From assembly GCA_022768185.1 (NCBI GenBank), contig JALEMS010000066.1:1-39811 (forward strand): a stretch of 39,811 bases of DNA. Direction: 5' to 3'. Under the pieces are notes generated by a model, which did no database searches, was not told the origin of the DNA, and saw only the letters and a program-made list of their open reading frames with translations. Each line of letters opens with the position of its first letter. Position 1 is the stretch's first letter. The translations under genes and the position numbers were made by a program. Source of the stretch: Clostridiales bacterium (GTDB taxonomy: Bacteria > Bacillota > Clostridia > Oscillospirales > Oscillospiraceae). Positions 1 to 8,435 of the stretch are shown one piece after another.

Positions 1-122
1 GAAACAGTGTAGATGGAGCAGCTGCTAGGTTTGCACCCAAAACCAAATTACAACCCAGCGTAAGCGGTTGTGATTTGGAAAGGAGGAGCAGCAAAATGAG
101 CGCGCTCTGACTTATAAAATAA
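1..122. other. Left edge, no assignable gene
   Basis: No gene can be supported here. One plus-strand frame is open from base 3 to a stop at 108-110, so it could be the tail of a gene entering from the left. The 35-residue product shows no motif I recognise. The bases next to 123 form the downstream flank, rich in T on the minus strand, of the tRNA terminator. Confidence 0.3.
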
Positions 123-154
123 GTCGGAGCAAGCGATATAAAGCTTGCTCCGAC
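123..154 (-). terminator. Terminator of tRNA-Leu
   Basis: A perfect 12-base-pair stem (123-134 with 143-154) with an 8-base loop lies two bases beyond the encoded CCA end. Read on the minus strand it is followed by TTATTTTAT, as expected of an intrinsic terminator. Confidence 0.9.
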
Positions 155-155
155 G

Positions 156-243
156 TGGTGCCGGTGACGGGGGTCGAACCCGTACGTCCGAAACGGACAC
201 GGGATTTTGAGTCCCGGGCGTCTGCCAGTTCCACCACACCGGC
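156..243 (-). tRNA. tRNA-Leu (anticodon CAA)
   Basis: Read on the minus strand this folds as a class II tRNA. The 7-base-pair acceptor stem is GCCGGTG with CACCGGC, followed by discriminator A and an encoded CCA. The anticodon stem CGGGA/TCCCG closes the loop CTCAAAA, giving anticodon CAA for UUG codons. A long variable arm and a T arm with GGTTCGACCC follow. Length is 88 bases with CCA. The single gene has its own promoter and terminator. Confidence 0.97.
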
Positions 244-255
244 GTATGCATAGGA

Positions 256-284
256 ATTATACATCAGGGCAAGACAGATTGCAA
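256..284 (-). promoter_or_regulatory. Promoter of tRNA-Leu
   Basis: On the minus strand TTGCAA (279-284) and TATAAT (256-261) are separated by exactly 17 bases. The predicted start lies about six bases ahead of the tRNA 5' end. Confidence 0.85.
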
Positions 285-358
285 GCGGAAATCCGGCAAA
301 AAAATATTCGAAATTGACAGAAACCCGAAAGATGCCACTACCATTTTCCCGGGGGATG

Positions 359-367
359 TGGTATAGT
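359..367 (+). promoter_or_regulatory. Extended -10 promoter for the DUF1385-prmC-recA operon
   Basis: TGGTATAGT gives an extended -10 element (TG, one base, then TATAGT). No convincing -35 sits 16-18 bases upstream; TTGACA at 314-319 is too far away. It is the best promoter candidate before the operon and implies a leader of about 145 bases. Confidence 0.5.
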
Positions 368-373
368 ATGAAA

Positions 374-520
374 GTTAAAGCGGCAGAATCGCCCGGGGCC
401 TTGCCGTCTGTCTGCCGAAGACGGAGACAGGCGTACTCGCTCCCGCGACAGACGCCGGAGGTGTCTGCTGAAGGCGAACATACGGCGTAAAGAACAGCAC
501 GGCGCCGCCGGCTGATATCA
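374..520 (+). other. Structured 5' leader of unknown type
   Basis: The predicted untranslated leader has consecutive local hairpins: CCGTCT with AGACGG (404-409/419-424), then GGCGT with ACGCC (430-434/452-456) enclosing TCGC with GCGA (437-440/445-448). It shows no T-box signature and no riboswitch core I recognise. No U-run terminator is visible, so any regulation is unproven. Confidence 0.35.
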
Positions 521-1510
521 ATGAGAAAGAGATTTTATATGACCCGGAAAAACAAAGAAAACTCTACAGGATTCCGCACCTCGATTGGCGGGCAGGCGCT
601 GATGGAGGGCATTCTCATGCGCGGCCCGCAGAAGCAGTCGATCGTCTGCCGTACGGCAGACGGCGGCTTCTCCGAGAAGGTGGAGCCGCTGCGCTTCATC
701 AAGGATCAGTATCCCAACCTTGGCTGGCCGCTCATCCGCGGCGTGGCTATTTTCCTCAGCTCGATGGTCAACGGCGTGCGCGCGCTCAGCTGGTCGGTCG
801 AGCAGCTGCCGGAGGATCAGCAGGAGGAACCCTCCAAATTCGACAAATGGCTCTATGAAAAGCTGGGTGAGCGCGCCGAGAAGGTGATCGTCGGCATTGC
901 CGTATTCCTCGGTATCTGTCTGTCGGTGTTCCTGTTCGTTGTGCTGCCGACGCTGCTGGCCGGTCTGTGCAGCGGCTTTGTGCGCACGCCGCTGGTGCGG
1001 AACCTGTTTGAAGGCCTGCTGCGCATTGTCATCTTTTTGCTGTATCTGTGGGGCTGCTGCCACATGAAGGACGTCAAACGCATGTTTGCCTATCATGGAG
1101 CGGAGCACAAGACCATCTTCTGTTATGAACACGGATGCCCGCTGACGGTGGAGAATGTGCGGCAGGAGAGCCGCTTCCATCCGCGCTGCGGTACCAGCTT
1201 TCTGTTTGTGGTCATCATTCTGAGCATTCTGGTGTTTTCCCTGGTGAGCATCAACCTCACCATGTGGGACAACGTATTTGTGCGCGTGGGCCTGCGTCTG
1301 CTGCTGCTGCCGGTGGTGGTGGCGCTCAGCTATGAGCTGAACCGCTGGATCGGGCGGCATGACGACATGCTGATTGCCCGCGCGCTGGCTGCACCCGGAA
1401 AATGGCTGCAGCATCTGACGACCAACGAGCCGGACGACTCGATGATCGAATGCGCCATCCGCGCGCTGGAGCTGGTCATCCCCGATGTCAAGGGCGAGGA
1501 CGCCTGGTGA
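521..1510 (+). CDS. DUF1385 family membrane protein (YqhQ-like)
   Basis: A 329-residue integral membrane protein of the DUF1385 family (YqhQ in Bacillus), whose biochemical role I do not know. Family hallmarks are visible: TSIGGQALMEGILMRGP near residues 20-36, HGAEHKT in the middle and RFHPRCGTSF after it. Hydrophobic stretches near residues 123-150, 168-185, 228-250 and 259-278 suggest about four membrane spans. The start is uncertain: ATG 521 has no Shine-Dalgarno, and ATG 539 follows a weak AGAAAGAG. It heads the run with prmC; DUF1385-prmC pairing is common in Clostridia, usually followed by prfA, which is not here. Confidence 0.88.
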   Translation: MRKRFYMTRKNKENSTGFRTSIGGQALMEGILMRGPQKQSIVCRTADGGFSEKVEPLRFIKDQYPNLGWPLIRGVAIFLSSMVNGVRALSWSVEQLPEDQQEEPSKFDKWLYEKLGERAEKVIVGIAVFLGICLSVFLFVVLPTLLAGLCSGFVRTPLVRNLFEGLLRIVIFLLYLWGCCHMKDVKRMFAYHGAEHKTIFCYEHGCPLTVENVRQESRFHPRCGTSFLFVVIILSILVFSLVSINLTMWDNVFVRVGLRLLLLPVVVALSYELNRWIGRHDDMLIARALAAPGKWLQHLTTNEPDDSMIECAIRALELVIPDVKGEDAW

Positions 1511-1523
1511 GGGGGAGACGGCT

Positions 1524-2390
1524 TTGGTAAAAACATATAACGATTTATACATTCGCATCCGCCGTGCGCTGCGTGCCGCGGGTGTGGAGGCAAGCAGCCT
1601 CGAGGCGCGTCTGCTGCTGGCGCATGCTGCCGGCAAGACGGTGGAAAAGCTGCTGCAGGATATGTGCCTGTACTGCACGGATACGGTGGAGGCCGACGCT
1701 GCCGCGCTGCTGCGCCGCCGCCTGGCCGGAGAACCGGTGGCGTACATTACGGGCAGCTGGGAGTTTTACGGTATGCCGCTGGAGATCAACGAGCATGTGC
1801 TCATTCCCCGGGCGGACACGGAGGTGCTGGTGGAAAAGGCACTGGACAAGTTTATCGGGCGGGATATGTCGCCGCGCGTACTTGATCTGTGCTCGGGCAG
1901 CGGCTGTATCGGCTGCGCCATTGCGCGGGAGCTTCCTGCCTCGCGTGTGGTGATGCTCGACATCAGCGACAAGGCCATTTCCCTCAGCCGGCGCAACGTG
2001 CTGCACAACAAGCTCACCCCCCGCGTCACCTGCATCCAGATGGATGTGCGCAGCGCGCCGCCCGTCGGACTGGGAACGTTCGATCTCATCGTCAGCAATC
2101 CACCCTACATACCCAGTGCGGAGATGCCGGAGCTGGACGCATCCGTGCGCGATTACGAGCCGCACACGGCGCTCGACGGCGGCCGGGATGGCCTGGACTT
2201 TTATCATGCCATCCTTGGCGGCTGGCAGCGGCTGCTGCGACCCGGCGGATGGATGTTTTTTGAGGTGGGCGAGGATCAGGCCGAGCACGTGTCGCTGCTG
2301 ATGCGCGCCAAGGGCTTCCGTCAGATCGAGCAGATCCCCGACACGCGCGGTGTGCTGCGCGTGGTGGACGGGTGCTGGCCCGGAATGTAA
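1524..2390 (+). CDS. prmC: Peptide chain release factor N5-glutamine methyltransferase
   Basis: PrmC methylates the glutamine of the GGQ motif in release factors RF1 and RF2, using S-adenosylmethionine in the cytoplasm. The product is about 288 residues, usual for the family. It has a helical N-terminal domain, a SAM-binding VLDLCSGSGCIG segment near residue 120, and the catalytic NPPY motif at about residues 192-195. I chose TTG 1524 because GAGGGGGAG lies just upstream and the protein then begins MVKTYNDLY. An in-frame ATG at 1485 would overlap the previous gene and has no ribosome site. Its usual partner prfA is not adjacent; recA follows after 37 bases. Confidence 0.93.
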   Translation: MVKTYNDLYIRIRRALRAAGVEASSLEARLLLAHAAGKTVEKLLQDMCLYCTDTVEADAAALLRRRLAGEPVAYITGSWEFYGMPLEINEHVLIPRADTEVLVEKALDKFIGRDMSPRVLDLCSGSGCIGCAIARELPASRVVMLDISDKAISLSRRNVLHNKLTPRVTCIQMDVRSAPPVGLGTFDLIVSNPPYIPSAEMPELDASVRDYEPHTALDGGRDGLDFYHAILGGWQRLLRPGGWMFFEVGEDQAEHVSLLMRAKGFRQIEQIPDTRGVLRVVDGCWPGM

Positions 2391-2427
2391 GAAAAACGTT
2401 TCAGACTAAAATAGAAAGGTGTTTCTT

Positions 2428-3528
<1,101 letters not shown>

Positions 3529-3538
3529 GTGCCGGCGC

Positions 3539-3994
3539 ATGCAGGAGGAAGCCACAAAAAAGCGCGCGTTTTCCATGCTGGAAAAGCGCGATTACTCCGT
3601 GAAGGAGCTGACCGACCGGCTGCTGGAAAAGGGCGAGCCGCCCGAGGCCGTGTACGCGCTGACGGCGCGGCTGGTCGAGCTGGGCGTGCTGGACGATGCG
3701 CGCTACGCCGGATTGGTGACGCGCCACTACGCCGCGAAGGGGTACGGCGCGCGCCGCATCCGGGACGAGCTGTACCGCCGCGGCGTGCCGAAGCAGCTGT
3801 GGGACGAGGCGCTCGGTGAGCTGCCGGATCAGGACGATACGGTTGACCGGCTGCTGCGCGCCCGCCTGCGCGGCGCACCGGCAGACCGGGACGCACTGCG
3901 GAAGGCCTCGGCCGCTCTGCAGCGGCGCGGCTTTTCTTATGAAGAAATTTCCGCCGCCATTGCGCGCTATGCGCCGGAAGCGGCGGAGGAATGA
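3539..3994 (+). CDS. recX: Regulatory protein RecX
   Basis: RecX binds RecA filaments and limits RecA activity. The 151-residue protein has the family's tandem three-helix repeats, seen in KRDYSVKELTDRLLEKG, then GVLDDARYA and GYGARRIRDELYRRGV. ATG 3539 lies 10 bases after the recA stop, so the genes are probably translationally coupled. An in-frame ATG at 3575 would drop residues ahead of the first repeat and has no closer ribosome site. Confidence 0.9.
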   Translation: MQEEATKKRAFSMLEKRDYSVKELTDRLLEKGEPPEAVYALTARLVELGVLDDARYAGLVTRHYAAKGYGARRIRDELYRRGVPKQLWDEALGELPDQDDTVDRLLRARLRGAPADRDALRKASAALQRRGFSYEEISAAIARYAPEAAEE

Positions 3995-4034
3995 CCGCCG
4001 TCTGTGCGGCAGGACAGAACCAAGCCTGCGGACC

Positions 4035-5381
4035 GTGTGTCCGCCTGAGAGGAAGGGAACTTCGATCAATACCATTTGTCTGATTTCACTTGGCTGCGCG
4101 AAGAATCTGGTCGACAGCGAGCAAATGCTCCACCTGATTGACGAGGCGGGCTATCAGCTCGTCAGCCGGCCGGAGGCGGCGGACGCCGTTGTCATCAACA
4201 CCTGCGCCTTCATCGATGAGGCCAAGCAGGAGGCCATCAACACCGTGCTGGAGATGGATGCGCTGCGCCGAGCCGGCGGCATGCCGCGCAAGATCATCGT
4301 GGCCGGCTGTCTGGCCCAGCGCTATCACAGGCAGATTGCCGAATCGCTGCCGGAGGCGGACGCCGTTGTCGGCATCGGCAGCTTCCGCGGGATCGTCGGG
4401 GCGATCCGGCAGGCGCTGGCCGGGGAGCGGGCGGAGCTGCTCGATCCCACCAGCCTGCCGGTGATGGAGTCGCCGCGCATGGTGTCCACCGGCCCGGCGT
4501 GGGCCTATCTGCGCATCGCCGAGGGCTGCAGCAACCGCTGCGCCTTCTGCGCAATTCCCGCCATCCGCGGGCCGTTCCGCTCCCGCCCGATGGAGCGCAT
4601 TGTCGACGAGGCGCGCACATTGGCCGCCTCCGGCGTCAAGGAGCTGATCGTCATTGCGCAGGACGTCACGCGCTACGGCGAGGATTTGTACGGCAAACGC
4701 AGCCTGGCCGCGCTCTGCCGCGCGCTGTGCGCCGTCGACGGCATCGAATGGATCCGGCTGCACTATCTGTATCCGGATGAATTTGATTCCGAATTGATCG
4801 ACACGATCGCAAGTGAGCCGAAAATCCTCAAATATCTGGACATTCCCATCCAGCATATTGACGATACGATTTTGCGCCGCATGAACCGCCGCGGCACGTC
4901 TGCGGAGATTCGCGCGCTGTTTGCCGAGCTGCGCCGCCGCATCCCGAACCTGGTGCTGCGCACCAGCCTCATCACGGGCCTGCCCGGCGAGGGCGAGGCG
5001 GAATTTGAGGCGCTGGCGGAGTTTCTGCGCGCCGAGCGGATCGAGCGTGCCGGCGTGTTTGCCTACTCGCCGGAGGAGGGAACGCCTGCCGCGCTGATGC
5101 AGGATCGCTGCAGTGAGGAGGAGGCGCAGCGCCGCCGAGACCTGCTCATGCAGCTGCAGCAGGAGGTTATGGAGCAGTTTGAGGCCGGCCGGATCGGAAC
5201 GGTCGTGCGCGTGCTTTGCACGGGCTTTGACGACGACGGATACTGCGTCGGCCGTTCGTGGGCGGAGTCGCCGGATATAGACGGCATGATCCATTTTGAC
5301 GGACCGGCACAGCCGGGTGAATGGGCAAATGTGGAGCTTTCGGCCCTGCGTGAAGGGGAGCCTTTCGGAGAACAGATATGA
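4035..5381 (+). CDS. rimO: Ribosomal protein uS12 methylthiotransferase RimO
   Basis: RimO is a radical-SAM enzyme with two iron-sulfur clusters that adds a methylthio group to an aspartate of ribosomal protein S12. Order: N-terminal UPF0004 domain starting ICLISLGCAKNLVDSEQM, the radical SAM triad in CSNRCAFC, and a C-terminal TRAM domain ending about 435 residues later. The start is unclear. GTG 4035 is the only ordinary in-frame start close to the domain but has no good ribosome site. AGGAAGG (4049-4055) points to ATC 4065, which would give MNTICLISLGC, the usual RimO beginning. The gene ends in a four-base ATGA overlap with pgsA. Confidence 0.93.
   Translation: MCPPERKGTSINTICLISLGCAKNLVDSEQMLHLIDEAGYQLVSRPEAADAVVINTCAFIDEAKQEAINTVLEMDALRRAGGMPRKIIVAGCLAQRYHRQIAESLPEADAVVGIGSFRGIVGAIRQALAGERAELLDPTSLPVMESPRMVSTGPAWAYLRIAEGCSNRCAFCAIPAIRGPFRSRPMERIVDEARTLAASGVKELIVIAQDVTRYGEDLYGKRSLAALCRALCAVDGIEWIRLHYLYPDEFDSELIDTIASEPKILKYLDIPIQHIDDTILRRMNRRGTSAEIRALFAELRRRIPNLVLRTSLITGLPGEGEAEFEALAEFLRAERIERAGVFAYSPEEGTPAALMQDRCSEEEAQRRRDLLMQLQQEVMEQFEAGRIGTVVRVLCTGFDDDGYCVGRSWAESPDIDGMIHFDGPAQPGEWANVELSALREGEPFGEQI
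4047..4067 (+). promoter_or_regulatory. Ribosome-binding site pointing to an ATC start of rimO
   Basis: AGAGGAAGGGA is followed nine bases after AGGAAGG by in-frame ATC 4065-4067. No ATG, GTG or TTG lies at a usable distance in this frame. A product starting here aligns with the conserved RimO N-terminus without extra residues. Confidence 0.45.
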
Positions 5382-5896
5382 CGACTGCAAACAAAATCAC
5401 CATTTTCCGTGTCATTCTCATCCCGGTATTCGTTGTGCTTATGTACCTGCAGTTTCCCGGCCATCAGTGGGCGGCACTGGCGGTGTTCATCCTTGCCTCG
5501 CTCAGCGACATGGTGGACGGGTATATTGCCCGGCACTATAATCAGGTGACGGATTTCGGCAAGTTTATGGATCCGCTGGCGGATAAGATCCTTGTGCTGT
5601 CGGCCATGCTGCTGTTTGTGGAATACGGCAGATTCCCGGCCTGGGCGGTCATCCTTGTCGTGGCGCGCGAGTTTGCCGTCACGGGTCTGCGCCTGATCGC
5701 GGTGGAAAAGGGCCGCGTCATTGCTGCGGCCAGGTCCGGCAAGATTAAAACCATGCTCACCATGGTGGGCCTGTGCCTGATGCTGCTGCCGGTGCCGCCG
5801 GTGGTGGATCTGGTGTGCATGATCGCCATCGTGGTCTCTACCCTGTGGTCCGGCTGCGAATACTTTGCCCGCAACCGCGATATGCTGGCCAGGTAA
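5378..5896 (+). CDS. pgsA: CDP-diacylglycerol-glycerol-3-phosphate 3-phosphatidyltransferase
   Basis: PgsA makes phosphatidylglycerophosphate from CDP-diacylglycerol and glycerol 3-phosphate in the membrane, the committed step to phosphatidylglycerol and cardiolipin. The 172-residue protein has the CDP-alcohol phosphotransferase signature DMVDGYIAR followed by GKFMDPLADK, with its aspartates in place. Several hydrophobic helices span the rest. The start overlaps the rimO stop as ATGA, and AGGGGAG lies in the end of rimO. This is the last gene of the run; the next promoter begins at 5971. Confidence 0.95.
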   Translation: MTTANKITIFRVILIPVFVVLMYLQFPGHQWAALAVFILASLSDMVDGYIARHYNQVTDFGKFMDPLADKILVLSAMLLFVEYGRFPAWAVILVVAREFAVTGLRLIAVEKGRVIAAARSGKIKTMLTMVGLCLMLLPVPPVVDLVCMIAIVVSTLWSGCEYFARNRDMLAR

Positions 5897-5908
5897 GACA
5901 CGGGGCGT

Positions 5909-5952
5909 GCGCGGGGAATGAACTTGGTTGTTATGTAAACCGATCCCCGCGC
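5909..5952 (+). terminator. Possible terminator hairpin after pgsA
   Basis: GCGCGGGGA (5909-5917) pairs with TCCCCGCGC (5944-5952), and GGTT pairs with AACC inside. There is no T-run after it, so a termination role is only likely by position. Confidence 0.35.
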
Positions 5953-5970
5953 CGCATCAGCCGATTGCGC

Positions 5971-5999
5971 TTGACACGGCGTGCGCCGCGTGCTACAAT
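5971..5999 (+). promoter_or_regulatory. Promoter of T-box-cysE-cysS
   Basis: TTGACA (5971-5976) and TACAAT (5994-5999) are separated by 17 bases, with TGC ahead of the -10. Transcription should start near 6006, just ahead of the T-box leader. Confidence 0.9.
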
Positions 6000-6005
6000 C
6001 AGCGT

Positions 6006-6251
6006 AGAATTCAGGCGATGAAGGGGAAAAGTAAGGCGAAATCCTGGCGACAGAGAGTCCCTGCCCCGGCTGTAAGCAGAGACCGCTGCGGAACGTCCGA
6101 AATGCGCCCCGGAGCCTGCGGAAGAGGAAATGCTTCCCCGTATGACTGCGTTAAAGTCTGAGCCGGTCAGATGAGCCGGAGAGAAACAAGCGAGAGTGGA
6201 ACCGCGCATTTTTCTGCGCCTCTCATGCCGTATGGTATGGGAGGCGTTTTT
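6006..6251 (+). promoter_or_regulatory. T-box leader specific for tRNA-Cys
   Basis: The leader lets uncharged tRNA block a terminator. The T-box bulge reads TGGAACCGCG (6197-6206). Its UGGA complements the UCCA end of tRNA-Cys, whose discriminator base is U. A likely specifier codon TGC (6103-6105) lies in the expected GAAATGC context of stem I, after a GA-rich kink-turn region near 6018-6035 and an AG-bulge segment near 6050. The terminator GCCTCTCATGCC (6218-6229) pairs with GGTATGGGAGGC (6234-6245), then GTTTTTG. The downstream genes, cysE and cysS, fit cysteine. Confidence 0.93.
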
Positions 6252-6285
6252 GCCGCTCTTGCTGTCATTTTGCAGGGAGAATACC

Positions 6286-6936
6286 ATGTTTCAGGATTTA
6301 CGAGAGACCCTTGCGGCCTACCGGGCCAGAGACCCGGCGGCCCGCAGCAATCTGGAGCTGTTAACGCTCTACCCGGGCATCAAGGCGGTGCGCAGCCATC
6401 GACGCGCCCACTGGTGCTATACGCACAACCTGAAGTTTCTTGCCCGATGGATCTCGCAGAGCTGCCGGCGGCGAACGGGAATCGAGATTCACCCCGGCGC
6501 GAAGATCGGGCGGCGGCTCGTGATCGACCATGGCATGGGCGTGGTGATCGGCGAGACGGCGGAGATCGGGGACGACTGCCTGATCTATCAGTGCGTCACC
6601 CTCGGCGGCACCGGCAAGGACGTCGGCAAGCGCCACCCAACCCTCGGCAACAACGTCATGGTCGGCTCGGGCGCGAAGGTGCTCGGCCCGTTCACCGTCG
6701 GCTCCAACAGCCGGATCGCCTCCAACGCGGTGGTGCTGCAGGAGATCCCGCCGGACAGTACGGCGGTCGGCGTACCGGCCAAGGTGGTGCGTATCGCCGG
6801 GAAAAAGGTAAACTACGCCTCTGAGGTTGACCAGATCCATGTGACAGACCCGATCGCACAGGAGCTTACCGCGCTGCGGGAGCAGATCGAACAGCTGAAA
6901 AAACAAATTCAGGATATACAGGAGACAAAGGAGTAA
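6286..6936 (+). CDS. cysE: Serine O-acetyltransferase
   Basis: CysE makes O-acetylserine from serine and acetyl-CoA, the first step of cysteine synthesis. The 216-residue protein has an N-terminal helical region with the SHRRAHW segment and a left-handed beta-helix of hexapeptide repeats carrying DHGMGVVIGETAEIGDD and GGTGKD. A short charged helix (LREQIEQLKKQIQD) closes it. ATG 6286 follows AGGGAG by six bases; longer in-frame starts would lie inside the T-box terminator. Read-through of the T-box controls it together with cysS, five bases downstream. Confidence 0.96.
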   Translation: MFQDLRETLAAYRARDPAARSNLELLTLYPGIKAVRSHRRAHWCYTHNLKFLARWISQSCRRRTGIEIHPGAKIGRRLVIDHGMGVVIGETAEIGDDCLIYQCVTLGGTGKDVGKRHPTLGNNVMVGSGAKVLGPFTVGSNSRIASNAVVLQEIPPDSTAVGVPAKVVRIAGKKVNYASEVDQIHVTDPIAQELTALREQIEQLKKQIQDIQETKE

Positions 6937-6941
6937 TCACC

Positions 6942-8333
6942 ATGAAGCTATTCAACAGCATGACGATGAAAAAGGAAGAGTTCGTTCCCGTCGAGCCGGG
7001 CAAGGTGCGCATGTACGCCTGCGGGCCTACGGTATACAACTTCATCCATGTTGGCAACGCGCGCCCGATCATCATGTTCGACGTGCTGCGCCGCTGGCTG
7101 GAATACCGGGGCTATGCGGTGACCTTCGTGCAGAACTTCACCGACGTCGACGACAAGATCATCCGTCGCGCCAACGAGGAAGGTACCACGCCGGAAGCCA
7201 TTGCTGAAAAGTATATCGGGGAATATTGGACCGACGCCAAGGCCCTCGGCGTGCACCCGGCCACCGTCCACCCCCGCGCCACGGAAAACATTCCCAACAT
7301 CATCGAGCTGATCGAAACGCTCATCGATAAGGGCTACGCCTACGCCGTCAACGGCGATGTGTATTACCGGACGCTGAAATTTGCAGATTACGGCTGCCTG
7401 TCCCATCAGCCAATCGACGATCTGCAGTCCGGCGCGCGCATCGAGGTCGGCGACATCAAGGAGTCTCCGCTTGATTTCGCCCTCTGGAAGGCGGCCAAGC
7501 CCGGCGAGCCGTCCTGGGACTCTCCGTGGGGCAAGGGCCGCCCCGGCTGGCACATCGAGTGCTCGGCCATGTCCAACCGCTATCTCGGCAAGACCATCGA
7601 CATCCACTGCGGCGGCGCAGACCTCGCTTTTCCGCACCATGAAAACGAGGTCGCTCAGTCCGAGGCGGCAAACGGCTGCAAGTTTGTCAACTACTGGGTA
7701 CACAACGGCTTTATCAACATCGACAATAAAAAAATGTCCAAGTCTCTGGGCAATTTCTTCACCGTGCGTGAGGCGGCCGGCGCATACGGCTATGACTGCA
7801 TCCGCATGTTCATGCTTATGAGCCACTACCGCAGCCCGCTCAACTATTCCGGCGAAATTCTCATGCAGGCCAAGGCTGCGCTGGAGCGTCTGGACACCAC
7901 AAAGAAAAACCTGGAGTTCTTTGTCGAAAACGGTGCCGACGGCGAGGCGGACACGGCGTTTGTCGATTCCCTGGCGCGCCACCGCGAGCGCTTCATCGCC
8001 GTGATGGATGACGACTTCAATACCGCCGACGGCATTTCCACCATCTTTGAGCTGGCGCGCGACATCAACGCCGCCGTCAATCCCTCTGCCAATCCCACCC
8101 GCGCCACGGCAGCGGCCTGCCTGAAGCTTTATATGGAGCTTTGCAATGTGCTGGGCATCCCCTTTGGCGAGGAGAAGAGCCTGGACAAGGAGATCGAGGA
8201 GAAGATCGCGGCCCGTCAGGCGGCACGCAAGGCAAAAAACTGGGCCGAAGCCGACCGCATCCGCGACGAGCTGAAGGCCGACGGCATCATTCTTGAGGAT
8301 ACGCCGCAGGGCGTCAAGTGGAAGCGTGCGTAA
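6942..8333 (+). CDS. cysS: Cysteinyl-tRNA synthetase
   Basis: CysS charges tRNA-Cys in the cytoplasm. The 463-residue class Ia synthetase shows zinc ligand Cys27 in ACGPTVYN, the HVGN form of the HIGH motif at residues 36-39, further zinc ligands around ECSAMS and HHENE, and KMSKS at residues 264-268. AAAGGAG precedes ATG 6942. With cysE it forms a T-box-controlled pair, so shortage of charged tRNA-Cys raises both cysteine synthesis and charging. Confidence 0.98.
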   Translation: MKLFNSMTMKKEEFVPVEPGKVRMYACGPTVYNFIHVGNARPIIMFDVLRRWLEYRGYAVTFVQNFTDVDDKIIRRANEEGTTPEAIAEKYIGEYWTDAKALGVHPATVHPRATENIPNIIELIETLIDKGYAYAVNGDVYYRTLKFADYGCLSHQPIDDLQSGARIEVGDIKESPLDFALWKAAKPGEPSWDSPWGKGRPGWHIECSAMSNRYLGKTIDIHCGGADLAFPHHENEVAQSEAANGCKFVNYWVHNGFINIDNKKMSKSLGNFFTVREAAGAYGYDCIRMFMLMSHYRSPLNYSGEILMQAKAALERLDTTKKNLEFFVENGADGEADTAFVDSLARHRERFIAVMDDDFNTADGISTIFELARDINAAVNPSANPTRATAAACLKLYMELCNVLGIPFGEEKSLDKEIEEKIAARQAARKAKNWAEADRIRDELKADGIILEDTPQGVKWKRA

Positions 8334-8365
8334 CGCGGGATAGATGTCCTTCATTTAAAAGCAGA

Positions 8366-8395
8366 AAGCGCCTGCTGCGTTTGCAGCAGGCGCTT
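8366..8395. terminator. Bidirectional terminator between cysS and the M56 gene
   Basis: AAGCGCCTGCTGC pairs perfectly with GCAGCAGGCGCTT around a four-base loop. T-rich flanks are better on the minus side (CTGCTTTTAAA) than on the plus side. It lies between convergent genes. Confidence 0.75.
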
Positions 8396-8435
8396 CTGAT
8401 ATGGCGTAAAGCTTCGCAGCGCTTGCGCCGTGCGT

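Noticed and set aside
48-251. Minus-strand reading frame of 67 codons
   Set aside because: It runs through the tRNA-Leu gene and its terminator; the RNA gene explains the sequence.
314-342. TTGACA at 314-319 as promoter of the DUF1385 operon
   Set aside because: The bases 17 downstream (337-342) do not resemble a -10; the extended -10 at 359-367 is better.
3991-4083. A 30-codon frame starting in the recX stop (ATGA)
   Set aside because: The ribosome site touches the ATG and the product has no protein-like pattern; more likely spacer before rimO.
4086-5390. Minus-strand frame of 434 codons
   Set aside because: Antisense to rimO, without recognisable motifs.
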